DNA of 64,000 bases, taken from Chryseobacterium sp. (GTDB lineage: Bacteria > Bacteroidota > Bacteroidia > Flavobacteriales > Weeksellaceae). Positions 25,656-34,506 of the stretch are shown piece after piece (positions within the stretch are counted from its first letter, which is position 1; each line of letters begins with the position of its first letter). The notes under the pieces were generated by a model. It was not told where the DNA came from. It did no database searches and saw only the letters and a program-made list of their open reading frames with translations. Location: NCBI RefSeq assembly GCF_029240215.1, contig NZ_JARBTK010000002.1, forward strand, positions 62,001 to 126,000, in the 5' to 3' direction. The position numbers and the translations under genes are program-made.

Positions 25656-27388
25656 TACAATAATTCCTGGATATGTTTATAATTGCTTTTTACGGTATCT
25701 AAAGCTTCTTCCATTTTTCCTCCCAACATCAGTTGAGCCATAGATTTCGTCATTCCGATTACTTGCTCAAATTCAATTTTCGGTGGAAGTGCCAATGCAT
25801 TTGGATTGGTGAAAATATTTAAAAGATAAGGTCCGTTATGATTTAAACATTCAGTGATTGCTCCTGCAACCTCTTCCGGTTTATGAACATTTTTTCCGGG
25901 ATAGCCCATTGCCTGAGCGATCATTGCAAAATCCGGATTGATCATATCTGTTTCATTATCGGGCATTCCTCCGACTTCCATTTCAAGTTTTACCATACCA
26001 AGACTTCTGTTATTAAAAACAATCAGTTTGATTGGAAGTTTATATTGAAATATTGTTGCCATGTCACCCAAAAGCATCGACAAACCGCCATCACCACACA
26101 TGGCAATCACCTGTCTTCCCGGATAGGCTAAAGATGCTCCAATTGCCATTGGCATCGCATTCGCCATCGATCCGTGGTTGAAAGATCCCAACATTTTTCG
26201 TTCACCTGTTCCGGTAATGAATCTCGCACCCCAAACGCAACACATTCCTGTATCAACAGTGAAAATTGCGTCTTTTTTTGCAATCTGATCTAAAGTATGT
26301 GCAACATATTCAGGCTGAATTGCATCTTCTTTTCCGAATTCTTTTACATATGTCAACTGATGCTCTTTTACTTTTCCATAAAATTCTAATTGTTGATTGA
26401 GGAAATTTGCATCTGTTTTTTCATTAAGCAATGGAAGTAAAGCTTTGATTGTTTCTTTCACATCACCCATAAGACCCAATTCTAATTTGGCTCTTCTTCC
26501 CAATCTTTCAGGACTTTCATCAATCTGAATGATTTTATTTTTAACTGGCATGAATTTCTGATAAGGAAAATCTGTCCCAAGAAGAAGAACAAGATCTGCT
26601 TCGTGCATTGCGTGATATGCAGAAGGTAAGCCCAAAAGTCCGGTCAAGCCTACTTCATTTGGATTGTTTGGTTGTATTGCCATTTTTCCACGGAATGAGT
26701 ATCCTACAGGAGCTTTTAAAAATTTAGCTAATTCTACAACCTCAGCATTTGATTTTTCAGCACCAATACCACAGTAAATTGTTACTTTTTTGCTGTCATT
26801 AATTAAAGTTGCCAATTGATTTAATTCTTCATCTGACGGACGAATCACTGGATTTGTTTTAAAAATCTGAGTTGAGGTCGTTGTTTCTTCAGCATCAAGC
26901 TCAGAAACATCACCCGGAAGACCGATCACCGCAACACCTTTCTTAGAAATAGCATGTTGAATTGCAGTTTGTAATGTTCTCTGAACCTGTTCGGGTCTTG
27001 TAATCATCTGATTGTAATAACTGCAGTCATCAAAAAGTTTTATTGTATTGGTTTCCTGAAAATAATCCATGCCCATTTCGTTGCTTGGAATTGTTGATGC
27101 AATCACCAACATCGGAACATGGGATCTGTGCGCTTCATAAACCCCATTAATCAAATGAACATGACCTGGACCGCAGCTTCCTGCACAAACAGCAAAACCA
27201 TCAAGTTCAGCTTCAGCGGCAGCGGCGTATGCTCCGACTTCTTCGTGTCTTACATGAATCCATTCGATGCTGCTTTTCTTTACAGCGATATTTAGATGAT
27301 TAAGACTGTCGCCGGTTACGGCATATATTCTTTTGACATTAGCGTTTTCGAGCATTTCAACAATTTGCTCTGCAATATTTTTAGCCAT
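25655..27388 (-). CDS. poxB: Pyruvate dehydrogenase (quinone) / pyruvate oxidase
   Basis: 577-residue ThDP- and FAD-dependent enzyme that decarboxylates pyruvate to acetate and CO2 and passes electrons to the quinone pool. It aligns through its length with E. coli PoxB: VKRIYAVTGDSLNHLN, RHEEVGAYAAAAEA, CAGSCGPGHVHLINGVYEAH, GSFNHGSMANAMPMAIGA and the ThDP motif GDGGLSMLLGD ending in NN. The C-terminus differs from the membrane-binding tail of E. coli PoxB. It is coupled to an MFS transporter. The quinone here would be menaquinone, for which menD is present at 60.5 kb. Confidence 0.93.
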   Translation of the reverse strand: MAKNIAEQIVEMLENANVKRIYAVTGDSLNHLNIAVKKSSIEWIHVRHEEVGAYAAAAEAELDGFAVCAGSCGPGHVHLINGVYEAHRSHVPMLVIASTIPSNEMGMDYFQETNTIKLFDDCSYYNQMITRPEQVQRTLQTAIQHAISKKGVAVIGLPGDVSELDAEETTTSTQIFKTNPVIRPSDEELNQLATLINDSKKVTIYCGIGAEKSNAEVVELAKFLKAPVGYSFRGKMAIQPNNPNEVGLTGLLGLPSAYHAMHEADLVLLLGTDFPYQKFMPVKNKIIQIDESPERLGRRAKLELGLMGDVKETIKALLPLLNEKTDANFLNQQLEFYGKVKEHQLTYVKEFGKEDAIQPEYVAHTLDQIAKKDAIFTVDTGMCCVWGARFITGTGERKMLGSFNHGSMANAMPMAIGASLAYPGRQVIAMCGDGGLSMLLGDMATIFQYKLPIKLIVFNNRSLGMVKLEMEVGGMPDNETDMINPDFAMIAQAMGYPGKNVHKPEEVAGAITECLNHNGPYLLNIFTNPNALALPPKIEFEQVIGMTKSMAQLMLGGKMEEALDTVKSNYKHIQELL

Positions 27389-27551
27389 AATTAATATTTT
27401 GTTTAAATTAATGTCTACTTTGAAAAATAGAATTGGAAAATCAATTTACCATTCATAATTCTTCGAATAATTAATGAATAATCAAATTTAGTCAATAAAA
27501 GATTCTTAAAGAAGCAATACGCCGTCTTTTATTCTCATTTGAGTGTACAGC

Positions 27552-27582
27552 AAAAAATACTCCGCAATTTCTTGCGGAGTAT
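27552..27582 (-). terminator. Terminator after the small TonB-like gene
   Basis: ATACTCCGCAA (27557-27567) pairs with TTGCGGAGTAT (27572-27582) around TTTC; on the minus strand it is followed by TTTTT. It separates the TonB-like gene from poxB. Confidence 0.88.
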
Positions 27583-27613
27583 GATTTATATTTTATATTA
27601 TATTTATTTAAAA

Positions 27614-28060
27614 TTATTTTGTCGAACAATAGCTTTGATGAGTCGTTGCATTATTATCATTAGTCATAAAAGCTTGTCTATCATCAGATGATCTATAATC
27701 TCTTGAAAAATTCAATGCTACAGAAATATTCTGATTTTTATTATTTGCGAAATGTTTTTTCATTCTCATCACATCTCTTTTCACTTCTTTTTCAAAAGAT
27801 TTGTCAAAAAGCTGAGGTAGAAGTTTTATATCAGAAATTTTTCCGTTTTCATCAACTATGAAGTTTAATTTAAAATCTCCTATTGCCTGAAAAGAATTTG
27901 CTGTATATTCCAGATTATTTTGCAAATCTCTATCAAATTTCTCCTGACCACCAGGATAAATTTTCTCTAACTGCATTTTATCTGACTTCACACTTACAGA
28001 AGTCTGAGAAAACGAAAATGCGAAAACCATAATAGCTAAAGCTGAAAATATTTTTTTCAT
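27614..28060 (-). CDS. Small secreted TonB C-terminal-like protein
   Basis: 148 residues with a signal peptide (MKKIFSALAIMVFAFSFS). It has a YPGGQEKFDRDLQNNLEY opening and a central FKLNFIVDENGKISDIKLL strand-turn-strand typical of TonB_C-like domains in Bacteroidota, followed by a Ser/Asp/Asn-rich tail (YRSSDDRQAFMTNDNNATT). No anchor or proline-rich segment. It is separately terminated, so probably monocistronic. Function unknown. Confidence 0.7.
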   Translation of the reverse strand: MKKIFSALAIMVFAFSFSQTSVSVKSDKMQLEKIYPGGQEKFDRDLQNNLEYTANSFQAIGDFKLNFIVDENGKISDIKLLPQLFDKSFEKEVKRDVMRMKKHFANNKNQNISVALNFSRDYRSSDDRQAFMTNDNNATTHQSYCSTK

Positions 28061-28104
28061 ATGTTATCTTTTTGTTCTATTAAAGATACACCTTTTAGTG
28101 AAAT

Positions 28105-29304
28105 TTACAAAACTTCAATCTGATTTCTCAAAAGATCTTCAAACTCATCTCTTTTTCTGATCAAATGCGCTTTTCCGTCTAAGAAAAGAACTTCAGCAGG
28201 TTTTAGTCTAGAATTGAAATTTGTACTCATTTCAAAACCATAAGCTCCGGCTGTATGGAATGCCAAAACATCTCCTTCTCTTACTTCATTCAGTTTTCTG
28301 TCCCAGGCGAAAGTATCCGTTTCACAGATATTTCCCACTACGGTATAAATTCTTTCAGCACCTTTTGGATTTGATAAATTTTCGATCGTATGGTAAGAAT
28401 CATAGAACATCGGACGGATCAGATGGTTGAATCCCGAATTTACTCCTACAAAAACCGTTGCCGTTGTTTGCTTAATAACATTCGCTTTCACCAATAAATA
28501 ACCGCATTTTCCAACAAGGAATTTTCCCGGCTCAAACCAAAGTTCAAATTTCTTTCCGGTTTCTTTAGAAAAATCTGAAATTGCTTTCTCGACTTTCTTT
28601 CCTAAAGCTTTTACATCAGTTTCCATATCACTTTCCTGATAAGGAATTTTGAATCCGCTTCCCATATCCAGATATTTCAGATTCGGGAAATGTTCAGACA
28701 ATTCAAGCATAATTTCAAGAGCCTGTAAAAATACTTCAGGATCTTTGATTTCGCTTCCCGTATGCATATGGAGACCTTCCACGTTCAGATTTGTACTTTT
28801 CGTTACTCTTTCGATGTGACGCATCTGGTGAATAGAAATACCAAATTTTGAATCGATATGTCCTGTAGAAATTTTGTGATTTCCACCTGCATAAATGTGC
28901 GGATTGATTCTCACAAAAATTGGATATGTACTTCCGTATTTGTTCCCGAACTGCTCAAGAATTGAGATATTATCAATGTTAATATGGACTCCGTGCTGCA
29001 TTGCTTCTTCGATTTCAGCCAAATCAACACAGTTGGGAGTGAATAATATTTTTTCTTTGGGAAAACCCGCCTTTAAGCCTAATTTTACCTCACTGATTGA
29101 TACGCAATCCAAAGAAGCACCCAGATTCTTTATGTATTTTAAAATATTGATGTTCGTTAAAGCCTTTGCAGCATAAAAGAACTTGGTGTGTTTTAAGAAA
29201 GAAGATGTAAGTTTTTCGTATTGAGTTTTGATTGATTCAGCGTCATAAACATACACCGGTGTGCCAAATTCCTGGGCAATCTTTAATAATTCTTTTGGAT
29301 TCAT
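28105..29304 (-). CDS. lysA: Diaminopimelate decarboxylase
   Basis: Last step of lysine synthesis: PLP-dependent decarboxylation of meso-diaminopimelate, 399 residues. N-terminal alanine-racemase-like barrel with the PLP lysine in FFYAAKALTN, HTGSEI, and phosphate-binding MGSGFKIPY and EPGKFLV; C-terminal part with CETDTFAWDR and GAYGFEMSTNFNSRLKP. The upstream leader carries a factor-independent terminator 17 bases before the ATG and a lysine-codon mini-ORF before that, suggesting attenuation by lysine supply. Confidence 0.96.
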   Translation of the reverse strand: MNPKELLKIAQEFGTPVYVYDAESIKTQYEKLTSSFLKHTKFFYAAKALTNINILKYIKNLGASLDCVSISEVKLGLKAGFPKEKILFTPNCVDLAEIEEAMQHGVHINIDNISILEQFGNKYGSTYPIFVRINPHIYAGGNHKISTGHIDSKFGISIHQMRHIERVTKSTNLNVEGLHMHTGSEIKDPEVFLQALEIMLELSEHFPNLKYLDMGSGFKIPYQESDMETDVKALGKKVEKAISDFSKETGKKFELWFEPGKFLVGKCGYLLVKANVIKQTTATVFVGVNSGFNHLIRPMFYDSYHTIENLSNPKGAERIYTVVGNICETDTFAWDRKLNEVREGDVLAFHTAGAYGFEMSTNFNSRLKPAEVLFLDGKAHLIRKRDEFEDLLRNQIEVL

Positions 29305-29320
29305 AATTTTAATTTAACAT

Positions 29321-29353
29321 AAAAAAAGGCAGATTCTTCGAAAAGAGTCTGCC
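29321..29353 (-). terminator. Attenuator terminator in the lysA leader
   Basis: On the minus strand GGCAGACTCTT (29353-29343) pairs with AAGAATCTGCC (29338-29328) around TTCG, with one mismatch, and is followed by seven Ts, ending 17 bases before the lysA ATG. Its first arm can alternatively pair with AAAAGAGCTGCC (29386-29375) just upstream. It could instead be a distant terminator of the gene at 29.6 kb, but that stop codon is about 240 bases away. Confidence 0.85.
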
Positions 29354-29384
29354 ACATTACTTATTTTTATGCAAGGCAGCTCTT

Positions 29385-29456
29385 TTACGTATTCCAAACC
29401 TTTGAAAACTTTACAGCTCCCTTTTTCCCGGTTTGATTTTGTTTAAAATTTTGCAT
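29385..29456 (-). CDS. Putative 23-residue leader peptide of lysA attenuator
   Basis: Mini-ORF opening MQNFKQNQTGKKGAVK and continuing FSKVWNT, with five lysines, including an AAA-AAG pair at codons 11-12. It starts about 20 bases after a TACTTTTG promoter element and its stop codon overlaps the 5' half of the antiterminator sequence. The adjacent Lys codons lie immediately before GGGAGCTGT (29421-29413), which can pair imperfectly with the antiterminator strand AGAGCTGCC. This is the geometry of ribosome-stalling attenuators of amino-acid operons. The evidence is positional; expression is unproven. Confidence 0.6.
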   Translation of the reverse strand: MQNFKQNQTGKKGAVKFSKVWNT

Positions 29457-29476
29457 TGCTTATTGTTATTCTTTTG

Positions 29477-29484
29477 CAAAAGTA
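29477..29484 (-). promoter_or_regulatory. -7 promoter element of lysA leader
   Basis: TACTTTTG on the minus strand, 20 bases before the leader peptide ATG. It would start transcription upstream of both the mini-ORF and the terminator. Confidence 0.55.
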
Positions 29485-29591
29485 CTATTTATTTTTTTAC
29501 TTCAGAAAAATTAATGATAACGTCTCTGAATCAACCAATAAGCGAACTTTAAAAAATCTATTATTTTATTTAGAAATTCAGGTAAATCTTA

Positions 29592-30242
29592 TTAATCTTC
29601 TTTGGTTATTTTAAGGTCCGTGAAATGCCCTATTCCTCCCCGCAGATTACCACCTTGTTTTAAATCATTAACGATAAGTGTTGGCTGGGAAGCTCCATTT
29701 ACATAAAGTTTTGCCATCTCACCCTTTACCTCTATTTTTACTTTTATCCATTCACCGGGCATCATGTCAGCATAAGCCTCATACTTTTCCGGAGTTTCTT
29801 TTCTTAATTTTTCCCACGGATATTCAGGCCAGGAAATATACTGGGTAGAATGGTTTCTGCGAACCTGATCATTGGCCCGTCCGTTGGTAGGACGCAAATA
29901 AAAGACTTCCATCTTAGAAATATCTTCTGCCACCCGGAAAGCAATACCTACAAATCCACGAGCCGTTTCACTGGCGTTAGAATTGGGCTGTCCGGAAATT
30001 GTTGCTTCGATAGTGCCGTTATGAAAATCGATATTTTTCAATAATGCCAATGTCTTTTCATTGGTTACTTCGCCTTTAATATCTAAAACCAAGGCATTTT
30101 TATTCTTATATTTTGCATCTTTAGCTGTTACCTGAGACAGAATAACATCCGTCGCTTTTAATGCTATCTTCTGTGCTTTTGATAAAAAACAGGTGAAGAC
30201 ACTCAATACAAGAAGAGCTCTTAGCAATTTTTTACTGATCAT
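29592..30242 (-). CDS. Secreted concanavalin-like (DUF1080-type) domain protein
   Basis: 216 residues with a signal peptide (MISKKLLRALLVLSVFTCFLSKAQ). The beta-rich body resembles the jelly-roll of DUF1080 / 3-keto-disaccharide hydrolase-type proteins: FHNGTIEATISGQPNS, GFVGIAFRVAED, EVFYLRPTNGR, WIKVKIEVKGEMAKLYVNG, GGIGHFTDLKI. The family acts on or binds carbohydrates in the periplasm or outside. It is shorter than catalytic members, so it may bind rather than cleave. A TATATTTG element lies 34 bases upstream (30276-30283). Confidence 0.7.
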   Translation of the reverse strand: MISKKLLRALLVLSVFTCFLSKAQKIALKATDVILSQVTAKDAKYKNKNALVLDIKGEVTNEKTLALLKNIDFHNGTIEATISGQPNSNASETARGFVGIAFRVAEDISKMEVFYLRPTNGRANDQVRRNHSTQYISWPEYPWEKLRKETPEKYEAYADMMPGEWIKVKIEVKGEMAKLYVNGASQPTLIVNDLKQGGNLRGGIGHFTDLKITKED

Positions 30243-30275
30243 AGTTTTGCTTTTTTCACTATCCGAAAATCAATC

Positions 30276-30283
30276 CAAATATA
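30276..30283 (-). promoter_or_regulatory. -7 promoter element of the concanavalin-like gene
   Basis: TATATTTG on the minus strand, 33 bases before the ATG, in the gap after the exonuclease gene. Confidence 0.45.
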
Positions 30284-30314
30284 ATAAAAACAAGAACTTT
30301 CCTGATCAGAAATT

Positions 30315-31538
30315 TTATTTCGGTAACGGTAAGGTTTCGAAATCACCTCGCAACAATGCCAATTGCAATTCATTATTTAAATCCGCAGTCGAAAGAGGCA
30401 AATCTAACTTAAGTTTTGAGATTTTACTTAAAGTTTGAATTTGAGTAAATAAATCATAAAAACCATAGGACACAACTTTTCCGTTTTCGATAATCAGGAA
30501 TAATTTTTCACCTAATTTTCTACCACCTCCCAGCCAAAGTTCATTTCTTTTTTTGAAATCTATTTTCTTTTTAAAAGCTTCAACATCAGAAAATTCTTCA
30601 ATTTTCCCTATAAATTGTACTGCTTTTGAACCTTGAGTAAACGATCTGAATTTCAGGATTGGCTTTTCCTGTTTGTTGAGCGTATTTTTTTCAACGATAT
30701 ATTTATTATTTCTAAAATAAAGCCCGAACGGAAGCGTTTCTCTTTTCTTGATGTTTTTAGAATTCTGAATTAATTTGGCAATAATATCTGTTCCTGTCAA
30801 TTCAAAATTTACTTGCTCTACATTTTTCTGAATCTCAATAAATTTCTTTGATTTTGAATTGAAAAGTTTTTTAGAAAACCTGTTAATATCCTGAACATAA
30901 TCAGAGAAAATGATTTTCCCGGATTCGTTCTGAAAATAAACAAACCCTTTTTCTCCAGGCAAATCCTGAGTTAAAAGTTTGATCTTGTTGATATAGGTTT
31001 TAGCATTTGTTTCCTCGTGCTGCTCTTGAATAATTTCGTTGTCGGTATCTTTTGAAACCAAAAGTTTAAACAATTCCAGAGTCGCTCTTGCATCACCTTC
31101 TGCACGATGAGCATTCACCAAAGGAATCCCTAATGATCTCACAAGTTTTCCCAAAGAATAACTTACCTCATCAGGAATCAGTTTTTTCGCTAAAGGAATC
31201 GTATCTAAAGTATTGATTTTAAAATCATAACCAAGCCTTTGAAAAGACTGACGAAGCATTCTGTAATCAAAATCGATATTGTGGCCAACCAATGTTGTGC
31301 CTTCTGTAATTTCTATAACTCTTTTAGCCAATTCATGAAATTTCGGGGCGGTTTTCACCATATTTGGTGTAATATTGGTCAGTTTTTGAACAAAAGGGGT
31401 GATATCGCTTTCAGGATTGACAAGAGAAATAAACTGGTCGACAATTTTATGACCATCATATCGGTAGATGGCAATATCTATAATGCATTCCTTCCTGAAA
31501 CCTGCACCATTACTTTCTATATCTATAATTGAATACAT
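30315..31538 (-). CDS. DEDDh 3'-5' exonuclease (DnaQ-like) with degenerate GIY-YIG-like region
   Basis: 407 residues. The N-terminal 160 residues are a DnaQ/epsilon-type exonuclease with a complete DEDDh set: D6 and E8 (IDIES), D89 (GHNIDFDY), H144 and D149 (HRAEGDAR). From about 194 it follows the order of the exonuclease/GIY-YIG fusions of Bacteroidota: LPGEKGFVYFQNESGKIIF, then RFSKKLF, then NFELTGTDIIAKLIQNSKNIKK. The GIY and YIG tripeptides are lost (GFVYF and FSD), so the second nuclease is probably inactive. The rest is unrecognised. A role in DNA repair is likely. Confidence 0.85.
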   Translation of the reverse strand: MYSIIDIESNGAGFRKECIIDIAIYRYDGHKIVDQFISLVNPESDITPFVQKLTNITPNMVKTAPKFHELAKRVIEITEGTTLVGHNIDFDYRMLRQSFQRLGYDFKINTLDTIPLAKKLIPDEVSYSLGKLVRSLGIPLVNAHRAEGDARATLELFKLLVSKDTDNEIIQEQHEETNAKTYINKIKLLTQDLPGEKGFVYFQNESGKIIFSDYVQDINRFSKKLFNSKSKKFIEIQKNVEQVNFELTGTDIIAKLIQNSKNIKKRETLPFGLYFRNNKYIVEKNTLNKQEKPILKFRSFTQGSKAVQFIGKIEEFSDVEAFKKKIDFKKRNELWLGGGRKLGEKLFLIIENGKVVSYGFYDLFTQIQTLSKISKLKLDLPLSTADLNNELQLALLRGDFETLPLPK

Positions 31539-31654
31539 TTTAATCTTACTAAGCTTATATCAAAAAAATGAAACCTTTTTTGAAAAATGCTATTTATAAA
31601 AATGAAATTTTGCTAAAATAATGAAAATACATTAAATAATACAAAAGAATAACC

Positions 31655-33181
31655 TTATCTCTTTCTTCCTCCCAGACCAAACATTCCCAAAATCGCTTTT
31701 GCGCCTTCTCTCATTAAGGTATTTGCAAAAGTTCTTCCTGCTCTGCTTTTTAAAACCTGCTCAAACATTCCGGGTTCTTCTTTCACCGGCTTAGTTTTTT
31801 GGGTCGGGGCAGAATTTTCAACGGCATGTTCCATTCTTTTCACTAAAATTTCATACGCAGATTCGCTGTCGAGTGCTTTTTCATATTTAGAAACCATAAC
31901 TGATCTGCTCGTTAAATCTGAAACTTCAGCCTCATTCAGAACATCCATTCTTGATTCTGGAGAAATTAAATAAGTGTGAACCAGTGGAGTCGGAATTCCT
32001 TTTTCATCTAAAGCAGTGATAAAAGCTTCACCAATCCCCAGATTCTGTATCAATTCAGAAGCATTATAAAACTCCGTTGTCGGATAATTTTCAACAGCTT
32101 TAGAAATCTCTTTTTTATCTTTTGCCGTAAAACCTCTCAAAGCATGCTGAATTTTTAAACCTAATTGAGAAAGCACATTCTCTGGAACGTCGCCGGGAAT
32201 CTGTGTGATAAAATAAATCCCAACCCCCTTAGAGCGGATCAGTTTTACCATCGTTTCAATCTGAGAAACCAAAGCTTTAGAAGATTCATCAAAAATCAAA
32301 TGAGCTTCATCAATGAAAAGAACCAGCTTAGGTTTTCCGCTGTCACCTTCTTCCGGAAATGTCATGTAAATTTCAGCAAAAAGTGAAAGCATAAACGTTG
32401 AAAACAATTGTGGCTTATTCTGAATGTCGGCAACTCTTAAAATATTGACAACTCCTTTTCCGCTTCTGGTTTCAAGCAAATCATGAACATCAAAACTCAG
32501 TTCACCAAAGAAATTTGCAGCACCTTGCTGTTCCAAAGCAACAATTGATCTTAAAATTGTCCCCAAAGAAGCAGAAGCAATTGATCCGTAATTGGCAGAC
32601 AATTCGGTTTTACCTTGAGGATTATCGGTTACATATTGAAGGACTTTTTTCAAATCATTTAAATCTATTAATGGTAAACCCTTATCATCACAATATTTGA
32701 AAACAATTGACATGATACTTTGCTGTGTATCATTCAGTTCCAAAATTTTTGATAATAAAATCGGTCCGAATTCGGTAACAGTTGCTCTCAGTTTCACCCC
32801 TTTTTCTCCGGAAATTGTCATCAATTCTACAGGAAAGTCCTGGGGATTGTAAGGAAGCTGCGTTTTTGCATATCGCTCTTCAATAATCGAATTCATTTGT
32901 CCGGATGCTGCAATACCAGAAAAATCCCCTTTGATATCTAAAACCAAAGAAGGAACCCCCGCATGAGAAAGCTGTTCGGCGAAAACCTGAAGCGTTTTTG
33001 TTTTTCCTGTTCCTGTAGCTCCGGCAATCAGACCATGACGGTTGATGGTTTTTAAAGGAATTGTAACGTTGACTTCGCTGACAACATCACCGTCCAACAT
33101 TCCTTTTCCTAAAATGATATGTTCACCTTTTGGAGTGTATCTTGGGGTAAGTTCGTCAATAAATTTTATTTTATCTGCCAT
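31655..33181 (-). CDS. HerA-like / DUF853 P-loop ATPase
   Basis: 508 residues. Walker A GATGTGKTKT (near 48-57), a second LDIKGDFSGIAASG block, Walker B KLVLFIDEAHLIF, and arginine-rich GLKIQHALRGFTAKDKKEI. This is the DUF853/YjgR group of HerA-FtsK ATPases, probably hexameric, of unknown cellular role. The ATG at 33181 (MADKIKFIDELTPRY) is favoured over one six codons upstream (MLKKNQ), though both are possible. No NurA-type nuclease gene is adjacent, although an exonuclease is encoded 117 bases downstream. Confidence 0.9.
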   Translation of the reverse strand: MADKIKFIDELTPRYTPKGEHIILGKGMLDGDVVSEVNVTIPLKTINRHGLIAGATGTGKTKTLQVFAEQLSHAGVPSLVLDIKGDFSGIAASGQMNSIIEERYAKTQLPYNPQDFPVELMTISGEKGVKLRATVTEFGPILLSKILELNDTQQSIMSIVFKYCDDKGLPLIDLNDLKKVLQYVTDNPQGKTELSANYGSIASASLGTILRSIVALEQQGAANFFGELSFDVHDLLETRSGKGVVNILRVADIQNKPQLFSTFMLSLFAEIYMTFPEEGDSGKPKLVLFIDEAHLIFDESSKALVSQIETMVKLIRSKGVGIYFITQIPGDVPENVLSQLGLKIQHALRGFTAKDKKEISKAVENYPTTEFYNASELIQNLGIGEAFITALDEKGIPTPLVHTYLISPESRMDVLNEAEVSDLTSRSVMVSKYEKALDSESAYEILVKRMEHAVENSAPTQKTKPVKEEPGMFEQVLKSRAGRTFANTLMREGAKAILGMFGLGGRKR

Positions 33182-33339
33182 TTGATTTTTTTTTAACATC
33201 TAAAGATAAAATTTTTTAGGAGTCTCTTTACTTTGTATCGTTAATTTTTGTGCTTCTTTCTTAAAATAAATTTAATTTAGCGCATACAATAGCTTTTTTA
33301 AGAAAAGCCTTAAGAATATATCAAGAAAAAATATTAATT

Positions 33340-34395
33340 ATGTTTAGAAAAAATCTACTTTTTTTCTTTTGTTTTCTGTCAGCAATTTTTTTTTCACAAA
33401 AAACACAAAAGGCAGTTGATCTTAAAGTTACAGATGATTATACACATCAATGGACAAAAACTGTTTTTCCATCATTATGGTCAGGATTTACAAGAGTAAC
33501 AGTGCGTTCTTACGATTCCAAAAACAAAAATATGGGAATCAGTTATGTCCAACAAAAATCAAAAAAAAATAAAACCGTACTTTCTATCTATATTTATCCG
33601 CAAAATGAGATCGACAATCATCTTCTTAGAGATGAATTTTTGTCGTACGAATATGCCTTAAATCATAATTCTTCACCAGGTGTTGATCTGAAACCGTCAT
33701 TCGGAGAACTATCTAATGAAAAAACCAAGGTCAACTACGTTTATTCAATATTCAGCAATTCTTTAGAACAGCCAGATTTCTTTAAGGGTGTAAAATATGT
33801 CGACAAACAATCCTTACTTGCTATCTATGAATGTGGCGGATGGAGATTTAAAATCAGAGTTACCAGTGATGATATGACGAAAGATCAATTAGGAGAATTA
33901 AAGCAAAAAGTTGAAACCTATTTTGACGTACTTAATGTTGCCGCAATAACCCCCTTACCAATTAATGATGCCCCTGATATTGTACTTTCTCCGGTCATTC
34001 AAAGAGATTCGATGATGATAAACGCAACCATAGTTGCTGCACAATCGAAAATAGAGTGGCTGAAAAAAAATTCAGATATAAAAGAAATTTCTACCGGTTT
34101 TAATGATATGAAAATTGATTCTGAAGTATACGCTATTGAAAAAATGGTTGAATTTTATAAACTTCATAAAAATGACTGGAAAATGACATCAGAAACAGAA
34201 AAGTATTTTAATGAAATGACTACAATTGTAGATAACAACAAAACTAAAGATCATATTTACGAAAAGTTCCATTCAGTTATTGATTATCCTGAAGGTGAAT
34301 CACGAAAAGAAAGTTATGTTCAGTTTAAAATTGATAAAGACATATCCGAAAATACCAACGAAAATTTTTATAAGATTTTTTATAAATTAGAATAA
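33340..34395 (+). CDS. Secreted protein of unknown function
   Basis: 351 residues with a signal peptide (MFRKNLLFFFCFLSAIFFSQ). The mature part is mixed alpha/beta and Lys/Asp-rich, with no motif I recognise and a single Cys (YECGGWRF). It is divergent from the HerA-like gene, with no downstream partner for 110 bases. I see no terminator hairpin after it. Confidence 0.6.
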   Translation: MFRKNLLFFFCFLSAIFFSQKTQKAVDLKVTDDYTHQWTKTVFPSLWSGFTRVTVRSYDSKNKNMGISYVQQKSKKNKTVLSIYIYPQNEIDNHLLRDEFLSYEYALNHNSSPGVDLKPSFGELSNEKTKVNYVYSIFSNSLEQPDFFKGVKYVDKQSLLAIYECGGWRFKIRVTSDDMTKDQLGELKQKVETYFDVLNVAAITPLPINDAPDIVLSPVIQRDSMMINATIVAAQSKIEWLKKNSDIKEISTGFNDMKIDSEVYAIEKMVEFYKLHKNDWKMTSETEKYFNEMTTIVDNNKTKDHIYEKFHSVIDYPEGESRKESYVQFKIDKDISENTNENFYKIFYKLE

Positions 34396-34506
34396 ATAAA
34401 AACTTTATAGATTTATTCTATCATAACTGATATTTTATTTTAGCAGGTTTTAAAAAATAAAATACGATTTTTGCAAATCAAGAACAACAAATTCTCAACC
34501 CCGAAG

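Noticed and set aside
29321..29484. Lysine riboswitch upstream of lysA
   Set aside because: The leader is too short (about 150 bases) and lacks the conserved five-helix lysine aptamer motifs; the mini-ORF plus alternative stems explains it better.
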